Below, in pieces: positions 1 to 6,132 of a stretch of DNA of 15,556 nucleotides (the first letter of the stretch is position 1; each line of letters opens with the position of its first letter). A program made the position numbers and the translations under genes. The notes below the pieces were generated by a model that did not search any database, was not told where the DNA came from, and saw only the letters and a program-made list of their open reading frames with translations. The DNA is from Dehalococcoidia bacterium (GTDB lineage: Bacteria > Chloroflexota > Dehalococcoidia > GIF9 > AB-539-J10): positions 1 through 15,556 of the forward strand of contig JAUWOK010000014.1 in NCBI GenBank assembly GCA_030612165.1, in the 5' to 3' direction.

Positions 1-506
1 ATAAGGATGCTTTGATTAACGCTTCCTACAGTAAATGCATGTATTGTGAAAGTAAAATAACACATGTTTATTTTGGTGACATTGAGCACATTAAGCCAAA
101 GACCAAATATCCAAATTTGAAATTCGAATGGTCAAATTTGGGGTTTGTTTGTGCTAAATGTAATAATGCAAAAAGTGATCAATATAATGAAACTACGCCA
201 TATATTAATCCTTATGAAGAAGACCCGAATAATTTCGTTTTCGCATTTGGTGCATTATTAAAAAATAAACAAGGAAGTGAAAGGGGGGAATTAACAATTG
301 CTGATATTACATTAAACCGACCTGATCTGATTGAAAAAAGACAAACAAATTTGGAATTAATAAACAAAACTGTTGATGCCTGCATGCGAACAAAAAATGA
401 AACTTTAAAAAATACAGCGCTGGAAGCTATAAAAAAAGAGTGCGGAGAAGACAAAGAATATTCTTTGTTTGTTAAAACACTTTTACAATTACACCAAATA
501 ATTTAA
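1..506 (+). CDS. HNH endonuclease, 5'-truncated by window edge (PtuB/TIGR02646-like)
   Basis: The reading frame is open to the left edge, so the gene almost certainly starts outside the window; the first in-frame start-like codon is a TTG at 12. The visible part shows a zinc-binding CxxC (CMYC), then GDIEHIKPK with the catalytic His, then WSNLGFVC with the central Asn, then a second CxxC followed by CNNAKSD. This order (CxxC, D/E-H, N, CxxC) is that of HNH nucleases found beside AAA ATPases in defence modules such as Septu PtuB and retron effectors. After about residue 75 comes a helical tail with no motif I recognise. The partner ATPase, if any, would lie to the left and cannot be seen. The DNA is AT-rich, like the restriction operon to the right and unlike the chromosomal genes after 5127. 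The HNH call is firm; the PtuB-type assignment is inference. Confidence 0.8.
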   Translation, partial: KDALINASYSKCMYCESKITHVYFGDIEHIKPKTKYPNLKFEWSNLGFVCAKCNNAKSDQYNETTPYINPYEEDPNNFVFAFGALLKNKQGSERGELTIADITLNRPDLIEKRQTNLELINKTVDACMRTKNETLKNTALEAIKKECGEDKEYSLFVKTLLQLHQII

Positions 507-531
507 GATAGAGAAAAGAATTTGCCGTCAA

Positions 532-567
532 GCTCGGCAGAGCCGAGCAATTCGCCATAAGCGAATT
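532..567. repeat. Two back-to-back perfect hairpins after the HNH gene
   Basis: The first is a 7-bp stem (gctcggc/gccgagc, 532-538 with 542-548) with loop aga. The second is a 7-bp stem (aattcgc/gcgaatt, 549-555 with 561-567) with loop cataa. They abut with no spacer, 26 bases after the HNH stop codon. Neither is followed by a T-run, so an intrinsic terminator of the classical kind is not supported. They could protect the mRNA 3' end or be part of a small palindromic repeat. Confidence 0.6.
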
Positions 568-686
568 AGAAAGATTTGAAATCGTCCAATCCGAAAGGGC
601 CGCTTCCGCAGGGTGGGTGGAAGGGGGGTCTGGAGAGAATTCCGCCCGCCCCGTTACAAATTTTGGGCGAAATCAGTTCGGGCTTT

Positions 687-709
687 TTCGAATCCCACCC
701 TCTCCGCCA
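687..709 (+). other. Serine tRNA 3'-end fragment, candidate attachment-site remnant
   Basis: The 23 bases parse exactly as the 3' end of a tRNA: T-loop TTCGAAT (687-693), T-stem 3' strand CCCAC (694-698), acceptor 3' strand CCTCTCC (699-705), discriminator G (706) and CCA (707-709). CCTCTCC-G-CCA is typical of serine tRNAs whose 5' end is GGAGAGG. The base string just upstream cannot form the T-stem (ggctt faces CCCAC) and no D or anticodon arm can be folded, so this is not a whole tRNA. Integrases that use tRNA 3' ends leave such fragments at the far end of the integrated element. The intact tRNA would then lie to the left, outside the window. Confidence 0.6.
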
Positions 710-804
710 ATTGGGAAACGGAATCCTTTCATTACCATCTATCAGCCAGATTTTGAGCAGTGCTATACTGAAACACGGTACCCACTTTTGGAGGCTGGCT
801 CAAT
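705..804 (+). repeat. Diverged direct repeat, left copy (A)
   Basis: This 100-bp segment aligns without gaps to 4907-5006 with 77 identical positions by hand count, most differences being transitions. Shared stretches include acggaatcc, cattacca, gccag, ttttgag and ctgaaac. It begins inside the CCGCCA end of the tRNA fragment. A weaker resemblance further left (about 637-670 against 4773-4805) may extend the repeat with an indel. Both copies are read through by short open frames with a similar peptide, but the right copy has a stop in that frame, so I treat the repeat as non-coding. Confidence 0.75.
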
Positions 805-826
805 AGCGGGCTTCCCTCATTTTTAA

Positions 827-856
827 TTGGACTAATTTCATTTTATTTGTTATCAT
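827..856 (+). promoter_or_regulatory. Candidate promoter of the restriction operon
   Basis: TTGGAC at 827-832 and TATCAT at 851-856 are separated by 18 bases, which would start transcription near 863 and give a leader of about 48 nt before the XRE start codon. The boxes are imperfect, and the AT-rich surroundings offer other -10 candidates, so this is tentative. Confidence 0.4.
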
Positions 857-903
857 ACTTATGAAGGGCTTAATAAGCTCCCATACTAATACTATCATAC
901 TAA
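854..903. promoter_or_regulatory. Candidate C-protein operator: phased CATACTWA repeats and a palindrome
   Basis: CATACTWA occurs at 854-861, 882-889 and 896-903; the starts are 28 and 14 bases apart, so all three fall on a 14-base phase. Between the first two lies the interrupted palindrome gctta-a-taagc (868-878), centred at 873. The cluster sits immediately upstream of the small XRE regulator, where controller proteins of restriction-modification systems usually bind to regulate themselves and their operon. Binding itself is inference. Confidence 0.45.
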
Positions 904-910
904 GGAAACT

Positions 911-1126
911 ATGAAAAGTCAAAATAATAACGAAGCAATTGGGGATAAGATAAAGCAGCTTAGAAATAAGCAGGGATTAACGCAGGACGAATTGGCGAGA
1001 AAAGCAAATCTTCCTTATACAACGCTGACTAAAATCGAAACAAATGTCATCACCAAGCCCTCAATTCAAACAGTTATGAAGATTGCCAATGGATTAGGTG
1101 TTAGTATTGATAATCTTATAAAGTAA
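911..1126 (+). CDS. XRE-family regulator, probable restriction-modification controller (C) protein
   Basis: The 71-residue protein is almost entirely one Cro/C1-type helix-turn-helix domain. The HTH core runs from about residue 22 (GLTQDELARKANLPYTTL) to about 45, followed by the conserved hydrophobic helices ending in GVSIDNLI. This length and single-domain build fit C proteins of Type II restriction systems, which delay endonuclease expression until methylation is established. The start ATG has a good ribosome binding site (AAGGA, 902-906). It is first in the operon, two bases ahead of the methyltransferase gene, and the upstream region contains phased repeats suited to autoregulation. A SinR-like or prophage repressor is possible by sequence alone; the neighbourhood favours a C protein. 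Confidence 0.8.
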   Translation: MKSQNNNEAIGDKIKQLRNKQGLTQDELARKANLPYTTLTKIETNVITKPSIQTVMKIANGLGVSIDNLIK

Positions 1127-1128
1127 CT

Positions 1129-1986
1129 ATGCAAAAATCATATTACGAAAAACCGAGATATAAATTATACCAAGCAAATTGTTTGGATATTTTAAAGGAA
1201 TTGCCAGAAAATTCAGTTGATATGATTTTTGCCGATCCTCCTTATTTCCTTTCAAGCGGGAGCTTTACTTGTCAAAATGGAAAAATGGTAAGTGTAAAAA
1301 AAGGCGATTGGGATTTGAGTAATGGAACCAAAAAGAATTTTGAATTTCACGTTGAATGGATAAAAGCCTGCAGGCGAGTATTGAAACCAAATGGAACAAT
1401 TTGGATTAGTGGAACTTATCACTCTGTTTATCAATGTGGTTTTGCTTTAGAGGTAAACAAATATCATTTTCTAAACGATATCGCTTGGTTTAAACCAAAT
1501 GCATCGCCAAATTTAAGTTGTCGCTTTTTCACCGCCAGCCATGAAACTTTGCTTTGGGCAAAAAAGGGGGAAAGGGCAAAACATACTTTTAACTACGAAC
1601 AAATGAAAAATGGCGATTGGACAGAAGATCAATTGAAAAAGCCAGGGCTACAAATGCGGTCTGTTTGGTCAATCAATACGCCAAAACCGATTGAAAAGAA
1701 ATTTGGTAAACATCCAACGCAAAAATCTTTTGATTTGTTAAAAAGAATTGTTATGGCAAGCACCAATAAAGGCGATTTAATTCTTGACCCTTTTACTGGA
1801 AGCTCAACAACGGGATTAGCGGCTTATCTTTATGGTAGAAATTTTATTGGGATTGATACGGAGAAGCAGTATTTGGATTTATCTATCAAGAGATTTGAGG
1901 AGTTAGACAAGAATATGAAAAATAAGCAACAAAGCTTTATAAAAAATAACTATGAAAATAATTACAAGAACAATAGCGATAAATAA
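1129..1986 (+). CDS. DpnA-like DNA N6-adenine methyltransferase (beta class)
   Basis: The 285-residue protein carries catalytic motif IV DPPY at residues 36-39, in the context FADPPYFLS. The AdoMet-binding motif I, DPFTGSSTTG (from residue 220), comes near the C-terminus. That order defines beta-class amino methyltransferases. The strings VSVKKGDWD, VLKPNGTIWISG, SPNLSCRFF and GKHPTQK are those I know from DpnA of the S. pneumoniae DpnII system, which methylates adenine in GATC. GATC specificity here is inferred from that likeness and from the MutH/Sau3AI-like gene that follows. The start is two bases after the regulator's stop with no visible Shine-Dalgarno sequence, so translation is probably coupled. 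Its last 35 bases overlap the next gene. The Asn/Lys-rich tail after residue 265 looks like a dispensable extension. Confidence 0.88.
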   Translation: MQKSYYEKPRYKLYQANCLDILKELPENSVDMIFADPPYFLSSGSFTCQNGKMVSVKKGDWDLSNGTKKNFEFHVEWIKACRRVLKPNGTIWISGTYHSVYQCGFALEVNKYHFLNDIAWFKPNASPNLSCRFFTASHETLLWAKKGERAKHTFNYEQMKNGDWTEDQLKKPGLQMRSVWSINTPKPIEKKFGKHPTQKSFDLLKRIVMASTNKGDLILDPFTGSSTTGLAAYLYGRNFIGIDTEKQYLDLSIKRFEELDKNMKNKQQSFIKNNYENNYKNNSDK

Positions 1987-2596
1987 TTTAAAAAAGCATA
2001 TTGGGCAAGATTTGCGAAAACTTGCTTTGCAATATGGAATTACGACTTACGAAACAGGCAAGCAAAATAAGGGCTGGAAAGGTTTAGTTTTGGAGCGATT
2101 GGCAGGACTAGAAAACAATGTTTCAAAAGCACCAAATGGACTTACTTATGAATTAAAATCTGTTGCTTTCCGCTATGCGGGGGATGAACTTGTGCCGAAA
2201 GAAACAATGGCGATAACAATGATCAATTCTGAGGAATTGAAAGCCCATTCATTTTTTGAAAGTCATTGCTGGGCGAAGCTCAAAACCGTTGTCTTTTGTG
2301 CAGTCGAGTGGAACGGTACAAATTCAGAGGAGGCAAAATTGTTGCAAGTCACAAGCTTGGATTTTGCCGAAGACGATGAATTGATAAAAGAGATCAAAGC
2401 TGATTATGATTTCATTCGCAATAGACTTATTACAGAAGGGGGTGGGGCTTTGACCGGAAAAGATGGAAAGTGGATACAGGCAAGAACAAAAGGAACGGGT
2501 GGAGTAAATCCACGAACTGGCGAACGTCGCCCAATTACCCGAGCGTTTTACGCCCGTACAGGTTTAGTAAAGAAAATTTTTGAGATAGCAAGTTAA
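1952..2596 (+). CDS. MutH/Sau3AI-family restriction endonuclease
   Basis: The 214-residue product has the family's core: KGWKGLVLERL with Glu48, matching MutH Glu56 (KGWIGVLLE), then YELKS with Glu67 and Lys69, matching MutH Glu77 and Lys79. A C-terminal block follows (KWIQARTKG, then RAFYARTGLVKKI) that resembles the end of MutH and Sau3AI. MutH nicks and Sau3AI cuts at GATC, which agrees with the DpnA-like methyltransferase next door. The metal-binding Asp that lies seven residues before Glu77 in MutH is not at that place here: Ala60 occupies it, and Asn62 is the nearest polar residue. The start codon lies inside the methyltransferase gene (35-bp overlap), so expression should be coupled. 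Length is close to MutH (about 229) and much shorter than full Sau3AI, so it has one catalytic domain and would have to dimerise to cut both strands. Confidence 0.82.
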   Translation: MKIITRTIAINNLKKHIGQDLRKLALQYGITTYETGKQNKGWKGLVLERLAGLENNVSKAPNGLTYELKSVAFRYAGDELVPKETMAITMINSEELKAHSFFESHCWAKLKTVVFCAVEWNGTNSEEAKLLQVTSLDFAEDDELIKEIKADYDFIRNRLITEGGGALTGKDGKWIQARTKGTGGVNPRTGERRPITRAFYARTGLVKKIFEIAS

Positions 2597-2598
2597 AT

Positions 2599-3894
2599 AT
2601 GGCTTATAAAAAACAATCAATTAAAATAACAGACTTATTGGTAAATCTAGAAAATCCTCGGTTTGATCCTGTTAAAGGTCAGGAGCACGCCATTGCTGTG
2701 ATGATAGAAAATATCAAACCGAAAATAAAAAATCTTGCCGAGGATATAGCAAAAAACGGTTTAAATCCGGGAAAGTCTTGGTATGTAGAAGCAAACAACG
2801 GAAAGTATGTTGTTCTTGAAGGAAATCGTAGACTTACAGCTATAAAGTTAATCAATAATCCAAAAATAATAAAACTTGATAAAGAAACTGAGGACTTTTT
2901 CCAAAACTTAAAAAAGAACTTCGGCAAGAACTTGCCGTCAAGGGTAGATTGCGCCGTTTTTACCAACAAAGAAGACGCCTATCACTGGGTCGAACTAGAA
3001 CATACTGGCGAAAATAAAGGTGTTGGGTTAGTCAAATGGAATAGCGAACAAACAAACCGCTTTAAGACACAAGTCTCTGGATCAAAACTCACAAGGGGCG
3101 TTCAGGTTTTAGATTTCATGAGAGATAACACGGTTGATGTTTCTGATATTGATGTTACAAACATAGAAAGATTGGTAAGCACTCCTTATGTGCGTGAACA
3201 AATTGGCCTGGATTTTAAAAATGGAGCATTAGCATTAATTAAGAGTAAAAAGAACGTTGTTGACAATCTGAGAAAAGTGGCCAGCTCAATGAGAGAAGCG
3301 GACTTTAATGTTGGAAAAATTTATACAGCAGACCAGCGGAAGAAGTGGATAGACGAAACTTTCTTGGGCAAACAACCAAAAACCGATGATTCTAACTCTT
3401 CGGAAGCAGGAGGCAAAGAAGACACCGCTGATTCGAAGACGACAGAGCAAAGGTCGTCTACTGATAGGCAGACGCTAATTCCGAAAGCGGTTAGAATCAA
3501 TATTACTCAAAAAAGAATTAATTTAATCTACAAGGAGCTAAGAAATTTAAGCGTTGACGAGTTCAGAAACGCCGTCGCAGTTTTGTTCCGTGTATTTTTA
3601 GAGCTTAGCGTGGACCATTTTGTTACAAGTAAAAAACCGAAGGGGATTGATCTGTCTAAACAACCAGCACTTTACGGAAAATTGAAAAGTGTCAGTCAGT
3701 ACATGGAAGACAATAAATTACTAACAAAAAATGAATTAAAAGCTATTCGTATAGCGGCTTCAAATAAGAACAGTATCTTTTCTACCGACACTTTTAATTC
3801 CTATGTTCACAATCTAGATAACATTCCTGTTTCTAACGATTTGAAAATTTCGTGGGATAACATGGAAAAGTTTATTGAAACATTATGGAAATAA
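2599..3894 (+). CDS. ParB/Srx-fold domain protein within the restriction operon
   Basis: The N-terminal 110 residues read as a ParB/sulfiredoxin-like domain: KITDLLVNLENPRF, then LAEDIAKNGL, then a strand leading to EGNRRLTAIKLI (Gly75-Asn76-Arg77-Arg78), the counterpart of the GERR box that contacts nucleotide in ParB. A middle helical part follows. A low-complexity Ser/Asp/Thr/Lys linker comes next (about residues 255-292). The C-terminal helical domain contains FRVFLELSVDHF and a closing YVHN...W...W pattern also seen in small defence-associated domains. I do not know its function. It could bind or nick DNA, bind a nucleotide, or help target the methyltransferases. It begins two bases after the endonuclease stop and overlaps the next gene by 10 bases, so it is an integral member of the operon. 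It is not a partition ParB: no parS-binding HTH or ParA partner is seen. Confidence 0.7.
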   Translation: MAYKKQSIKITDLLVNLENPRFDPVKGQEHAIAVMIENIKPKIKNLAEDIAKNGLNPGKSWYVEANNGKYVVLEGNRRLTAIKLINNPKIIKLDKETEDFFQNLKKNFGKNLPSRVDCAVFTNKEDAYHWVELEHTGENKGVGLVKWNSEQTNRFKTQVSGSKLTRGVQVLDFMRDNTVDVSDIDVTNIERLVSTPYVREQIGLDFKNGALALIKSKKNVVDNLRKVASSMREADFNVGKIYTADQRKKWIDETFLGKQPKTDDSNSSEAGGKEDTADSKTTEQRSSTDRQTLIPKAVRINITQKRINLIYKELRNLSVDEFRNAVAVLFRVFLELSVDHFVTSKKPKGIDLSKQPALYGKLKSVSQYMEDNKLLTKNELKAIRIAASNKNSIFSTDTFNSYVHNLDNIPVSNDLKISWDNMEKFIETLWK

Positions 3895-4754
3895 CAAAAC
3901 AAAAAAACAAATTTGTTTTTGCAAGCCCTCTTCGCTATCCAGGCGGAAAAACACGCCTTGCCTTATTTCTTGTTAGAGCAATGGATAAAAATTTTAGAGA
4001 CAATGAAAGAGTGATTTTGGTTGAGCCTTATGCTGGGGGCGCCGGGGCTTCCTTGGTTTTATTGTTCGCTGGTAAGGTTGATGAAATAATCATCAACGAT
4101 CTAGATAAAGCGATTTATACTTTTTGGAAAGTTGCTGTTTCCAATACTGATTATTTGATAAGAAAAATACAAAGGACAGATATAACAATTGACGAGTGGA
4201 AAAAACAAAAGAGAATTTATGAAACAACGCCTAACGAATGCAAATTGGCTTTTGCTACGCTATTTTTGAACAGAACTAACCGATCCGGGATTATGAACGG
4301 CGGGCCAATTGGCGGTATGGACCAATCCAGCCAGTGGAAAATAGATGCCCGGTTTACGAAAGAAACGATTATTGAACGGCTAACACAGATCAAAGAATAT
4401 AAACGTCAAATCAAAGTTTTTAGATTGGATGGGATTGACTTATTGAAAAAACTTGAATTAGACAGGAAGTCAAAAAATTACTTTGTTTTCCTTGATCCGC
4501 CGTACTATCAGAAAGGTAAATCTCTGTATCTTAATCACTACAATGACGAAGATCATCAAAAATTAGCGAAATTTCTAGAAACCTCTTTCTTGAAATGGAT
4601 AATGACCTACGACAACGTGCCTTACATTAAAAATCTTTATTCAAAAAAACGAACAAATAGGTTTTCGGTTCAGCACAATGCTTTTGAATCAAGAGTTGGT
4701 AGAGAAATAATGATTTTTTCTGATGACATTGTTAAAATAGCAATGAGTAATTAA
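3885..4754 (+). CDS. D12-class DNA N6-adenine methyltransferase
   Basis: The 289-residue protein starts with LRYPGGKTR (residues 16-24), the N-terminal signature of D12-class (alpha) adenine methyltransferases. Motif I VEPYAGGAGAS (from residue 46) follows, with catalytic DPPY at 204-207. Motif I before DPPY is the reverse of the order in the first methyltransferase. Dam and DpnM belong to this class, but here the target-recognition part (NRTNRSGI, then GGPIGG) differs from what I know of Dam, so GATC specificity is not assured. The start lies inside the ParB-like gene (10-bp overlap). Two adenine methyltransferases of different classes in one operon is also the DpnII arrangement (DpnM plus DpnA). 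The gene ends the AT-rich operon; the GC-richer repeat region begins within 30 bases of the stop. Confidence 0.85.
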   Translation: MEITKQKNKFVFASPLRYPGGKTRLALFLVRAMDKNFRDNERVILVEPYAGGAGASLVLLFAGKVDEIIINDLDKAIYTFWKVAVSNTDYLIRKIQRTDITIDEWKKQKRIYETTPNECKLAFATLFLNRTNRSGIMNGGPIGGMDQSSQWKIDARFTKETIIERLTQIKEYKRQIKVFRLDGIDLLKKLELDRKSKNYFVFLDPPYYQKGKSLYLNHYNDEDHQKLAKFLETSFLKWIMTYDNVPYIKNLYSKKRTNRFSVQHNAFESRVGREIMIFSDDIVKIAMSN

Positions 4755-4852
4755 CCCCGCCCACCACTTCTTGATTCCATGGCCCCGCCAAAAATTTCAG
4801 GGCGAAGCCCAAGTAGGCAAGCTGGCGATGGGAGTAGCGGCGGTTTCAATCC

Positions 4853-4873
4853 GCGAAATTTTACGGATTTCGC
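4853..4873. repeat. Inverted repeat gcgaaat/atttcgc
   Basis: A perfect 7-bp stem (4853-4859 with 4867-4873) with a 7-base loop. There is no T-run after it, so it is not a typical terminator, although it lies 98 bases after the end of the restriction operon. Confidence 0.5.
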
Positions 4874-4906
4874 TCAAAGGTTGGTTAAACTTCGCCCAAG
4901 AAACAC

Positions 4907-5006
4907 CGCCAATCAGAAAACGGAATCCTTCCATTACCACCCACCAGCCAGGTTTTGAGTAGTGCCCTGCTGAAACAAGTCACCCGCTTCTGGATACTAG
5001 CCTGAT
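4907..5006 (+). repeat. Diverged direct repeat, right copy (B)
   Basis: This copy is ungapped against 705-804, 4202 bases away, with 77 of 100 positions equal. The match starts at CCGCCAAT, as in the left copy, but the tRNA T-loop and T-stem sequence to its left is absent here. Together the two copies bracket the whole restriction operon, and this one lies next to the first chromosomal gene. Confidence 0.75.
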
Positions 5007-5126
5007 AGCCACTTTATCAAGTATTATAGGGGTGTTAAACCGTATTTCACTTTTTACTTGCAGAGGACAACGATGAAGGTAACCCACTGTGATTAAGAAA
5101 CATTCTTTATACAAAGGTAAGTTTGG

Positions 5127-6104
5127 ATGAAAAAAGTTGGATTGGCATTAAGCGGTGGGGCAGCCCGCGGGCTGGCCCATATAGGGGTGTTGAAGGCACT
5201 GGAAGAGGAACACATCCCTGTTGACATGATAGGCGGGACCAGCATGGGTGCACTGGTAGGTGCTATATACGCGAAAGAGAGAAATGCCAGTGTTCTTGAA
5301 GAAATAGCTATAGGGGTGGACTGGCGAAAGTTGGCTCATCTGGTTGACCCGAATATAGTTCCCCCCTGGAAAGGATTTGTTCATGGAGAGAAAGTTAAGC
5401 TGTTCTTGAACACGCTTATTGGCGGAGTAAGCTTTGAAGAATTAGGTATTCCCTTCGCCGCTGTGGCTGTGGATATTGAGAGCTTGGAAGAAATTATCTT
5501 TGACAAGGGATCTGTACTGGAAGCAGTAAGAGCTAGTATTTCTTTGCCGGTGATATTCACGCCCGTGAAATGGCAGGGGAGGTTTCTGGTTGACGGAGGA
5601 GTGCTTAATCCTCTGCCCGTAACTGTCGTGCGCAAAATGGGCGCGGAGATAGTTATCGCGGTGAATGTATCTTCTGCTATACAACAAAAGAAATTTCAGA
5701 AGAGGACGCAGGAAGAAGCTACATCTCCTGCCGGAGCTACTCTTTTCTCTGACAGTGAACGCCTGACAGACTTTAAAAGGAGGCTTGACAGCCTGCTGCA
5801 GGAAAAAGCGAGCAAGTTTGATTTCATAGAAAAGGTTTCTCATTTCGCTACGGACAGGATACACATCGACGAGAAAATAGAAAATCTGCAGGGGCCAAAT
5901 ATTTTTGATGTCCTGATGCAATCACTCCACGCCACGGAATATGAACTGGCCAGAGTTGCAGGTAAGCTTGCAGACGTGGTGATAACTCCTGATGTTGGCG
6001 ATATCGGGGCATTTGCTTTTCACAAAGGAGAAGAGGCTATACCACTGGGATATGCCGCGGCAAAAAAAGAGATGCCCAAAATACGAGAATTGGTTCGTAG
6101 CTAA
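5127..6104 (+). CDS. Patatin-like phospholipase, RssA type
   Basis: The 325-residue protein has the patatin hydrolase signature: an oxyanion box SGGAARG (about residues 9-15), the nucleophile elbow GTSMG with Ser39, and the dyad Asp156 in VDGGVLNPLPV. RssA/YchK-type bacterial patatins hydrolyse acyl esters of lipids; the natural substrate is unknown. No signal peptide is seen, so it is expected in the cytoplasm or at the inner face of the membrane. The hydrolase domain ends near residue 185. The remainder, beginning with a Gln/Lys-rich stretch and a polar linker, is helical and without a motif I know. The ATG is preceded by a modest AAGG-type ribosome binding site. It is the first gene on the chromosomal side of the island, 28 bases ahead of dprA in the same direction. 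Confidence 0.88.
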   Translation: MKKVGLALSGGAARGLAHIGVLKALEEEHIPVDMIGGTSMGALVGAIYAKERNASVLEEIAIGVDWRKLAHLVDPNIVPPWKGFVHGEKVKLFLNTLIGGVSFEELGIPFAAVAVDIESLEEIIFDKGSVLEAVRASISLPVIFTPVKWQGRFLVDGGVLNPLPVTVVRKMGAEIVIAVNVSSAIQQKKFQKRTQEEATSPAGATLFSDSERLTDFKRRLDSLLQEKASKFDFIEKVSHFATDRIHIDEKIENLQGPNIFDVLMQSLHATEYELARVAGKLADVVITPDVGDIGAFAFHKGEEAIPLGYAAAKKEMPKIRELVRS

Positions 6105-6132
6105 AACCTGTGTTAAAATCCAGCGAAGCTAT

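Larger units (their letters stand above)
507..910. other. 404-bp gap: hairpins, tRNA-tail fragment, repeat and regulator control region
   Basis: No convincing gene lies here. Short open frames that cross it (576-806 and 617-826) have no good ribosome binding site and run through the repeat. In order it holds two adjacent hairpins (532-567), a GC-rich stretch unlike its AT-rich neighbours (about 590-660), a 23-nt match to a serine tRNA 3' end (687-709), the first copy of the diverged direct repeat (705-804), and the promoter and operator region of the XRE regulator (827-906). Confidence 0.7.
4755..5126. other. 372-bp gap between the restriction operon and the chromosomal genes
   Basis: It holds GC-rich sequence with small inverted repeats (gggc-gaa-gccc at 4800-4810; see also 4853-4873), the right copy of the diverged repeat (4907-5006), and about 110 bases of leader before the patatin gene. 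A 63-codon open frame at 4771-4962 has no ribosome binding site and ends inside the repeat, so I do not call it. I see no tRNA gene and no confident promoter for the patatin gene. TATTAT at 5022-5027 is a possible -10 box but lacks a -35 partner. Confidence 0.6.

Noticed and set aside
632..709. A whole serine tRNA, since ggagag at 632-637 could pair with the acceptor 3' strand
   Set aside because: No D-arm, anticodon arm or T-stem can be formed between them, and at 78 bases it is too short for a serine tRNA with a variable arm.
576..826. Short open frames coding a PP-I-x-KRNP peptide, also present in the right repeat
   Set aside because: No ribosome binding site, many non-synonymous differences between copies, and the right copy stops early. 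The likeness follows from the DNA repeat.
516..2942. A 17-base near-match, aagaaYttgccgtcaag, at 516-532 and 2926-2942
   Set aside because: One mismatch in 17 bases is expected by chance at about this frequency in a 15-kb window, and one copy is inside a coding sequence.
4771..4962. 63-codon open frame after the D12 methyltransferase
   Set aside because: No Shine-Dalgarno sequence, and it runs through inverted repeats and into the non-coding repeat.
5992..6132. Longer dprA start inside the patatin gene
   Set aside because: It would overlap patatin by over 100 bases and adds residues without DprA character; ATG 6133 begins the family-like sequence.
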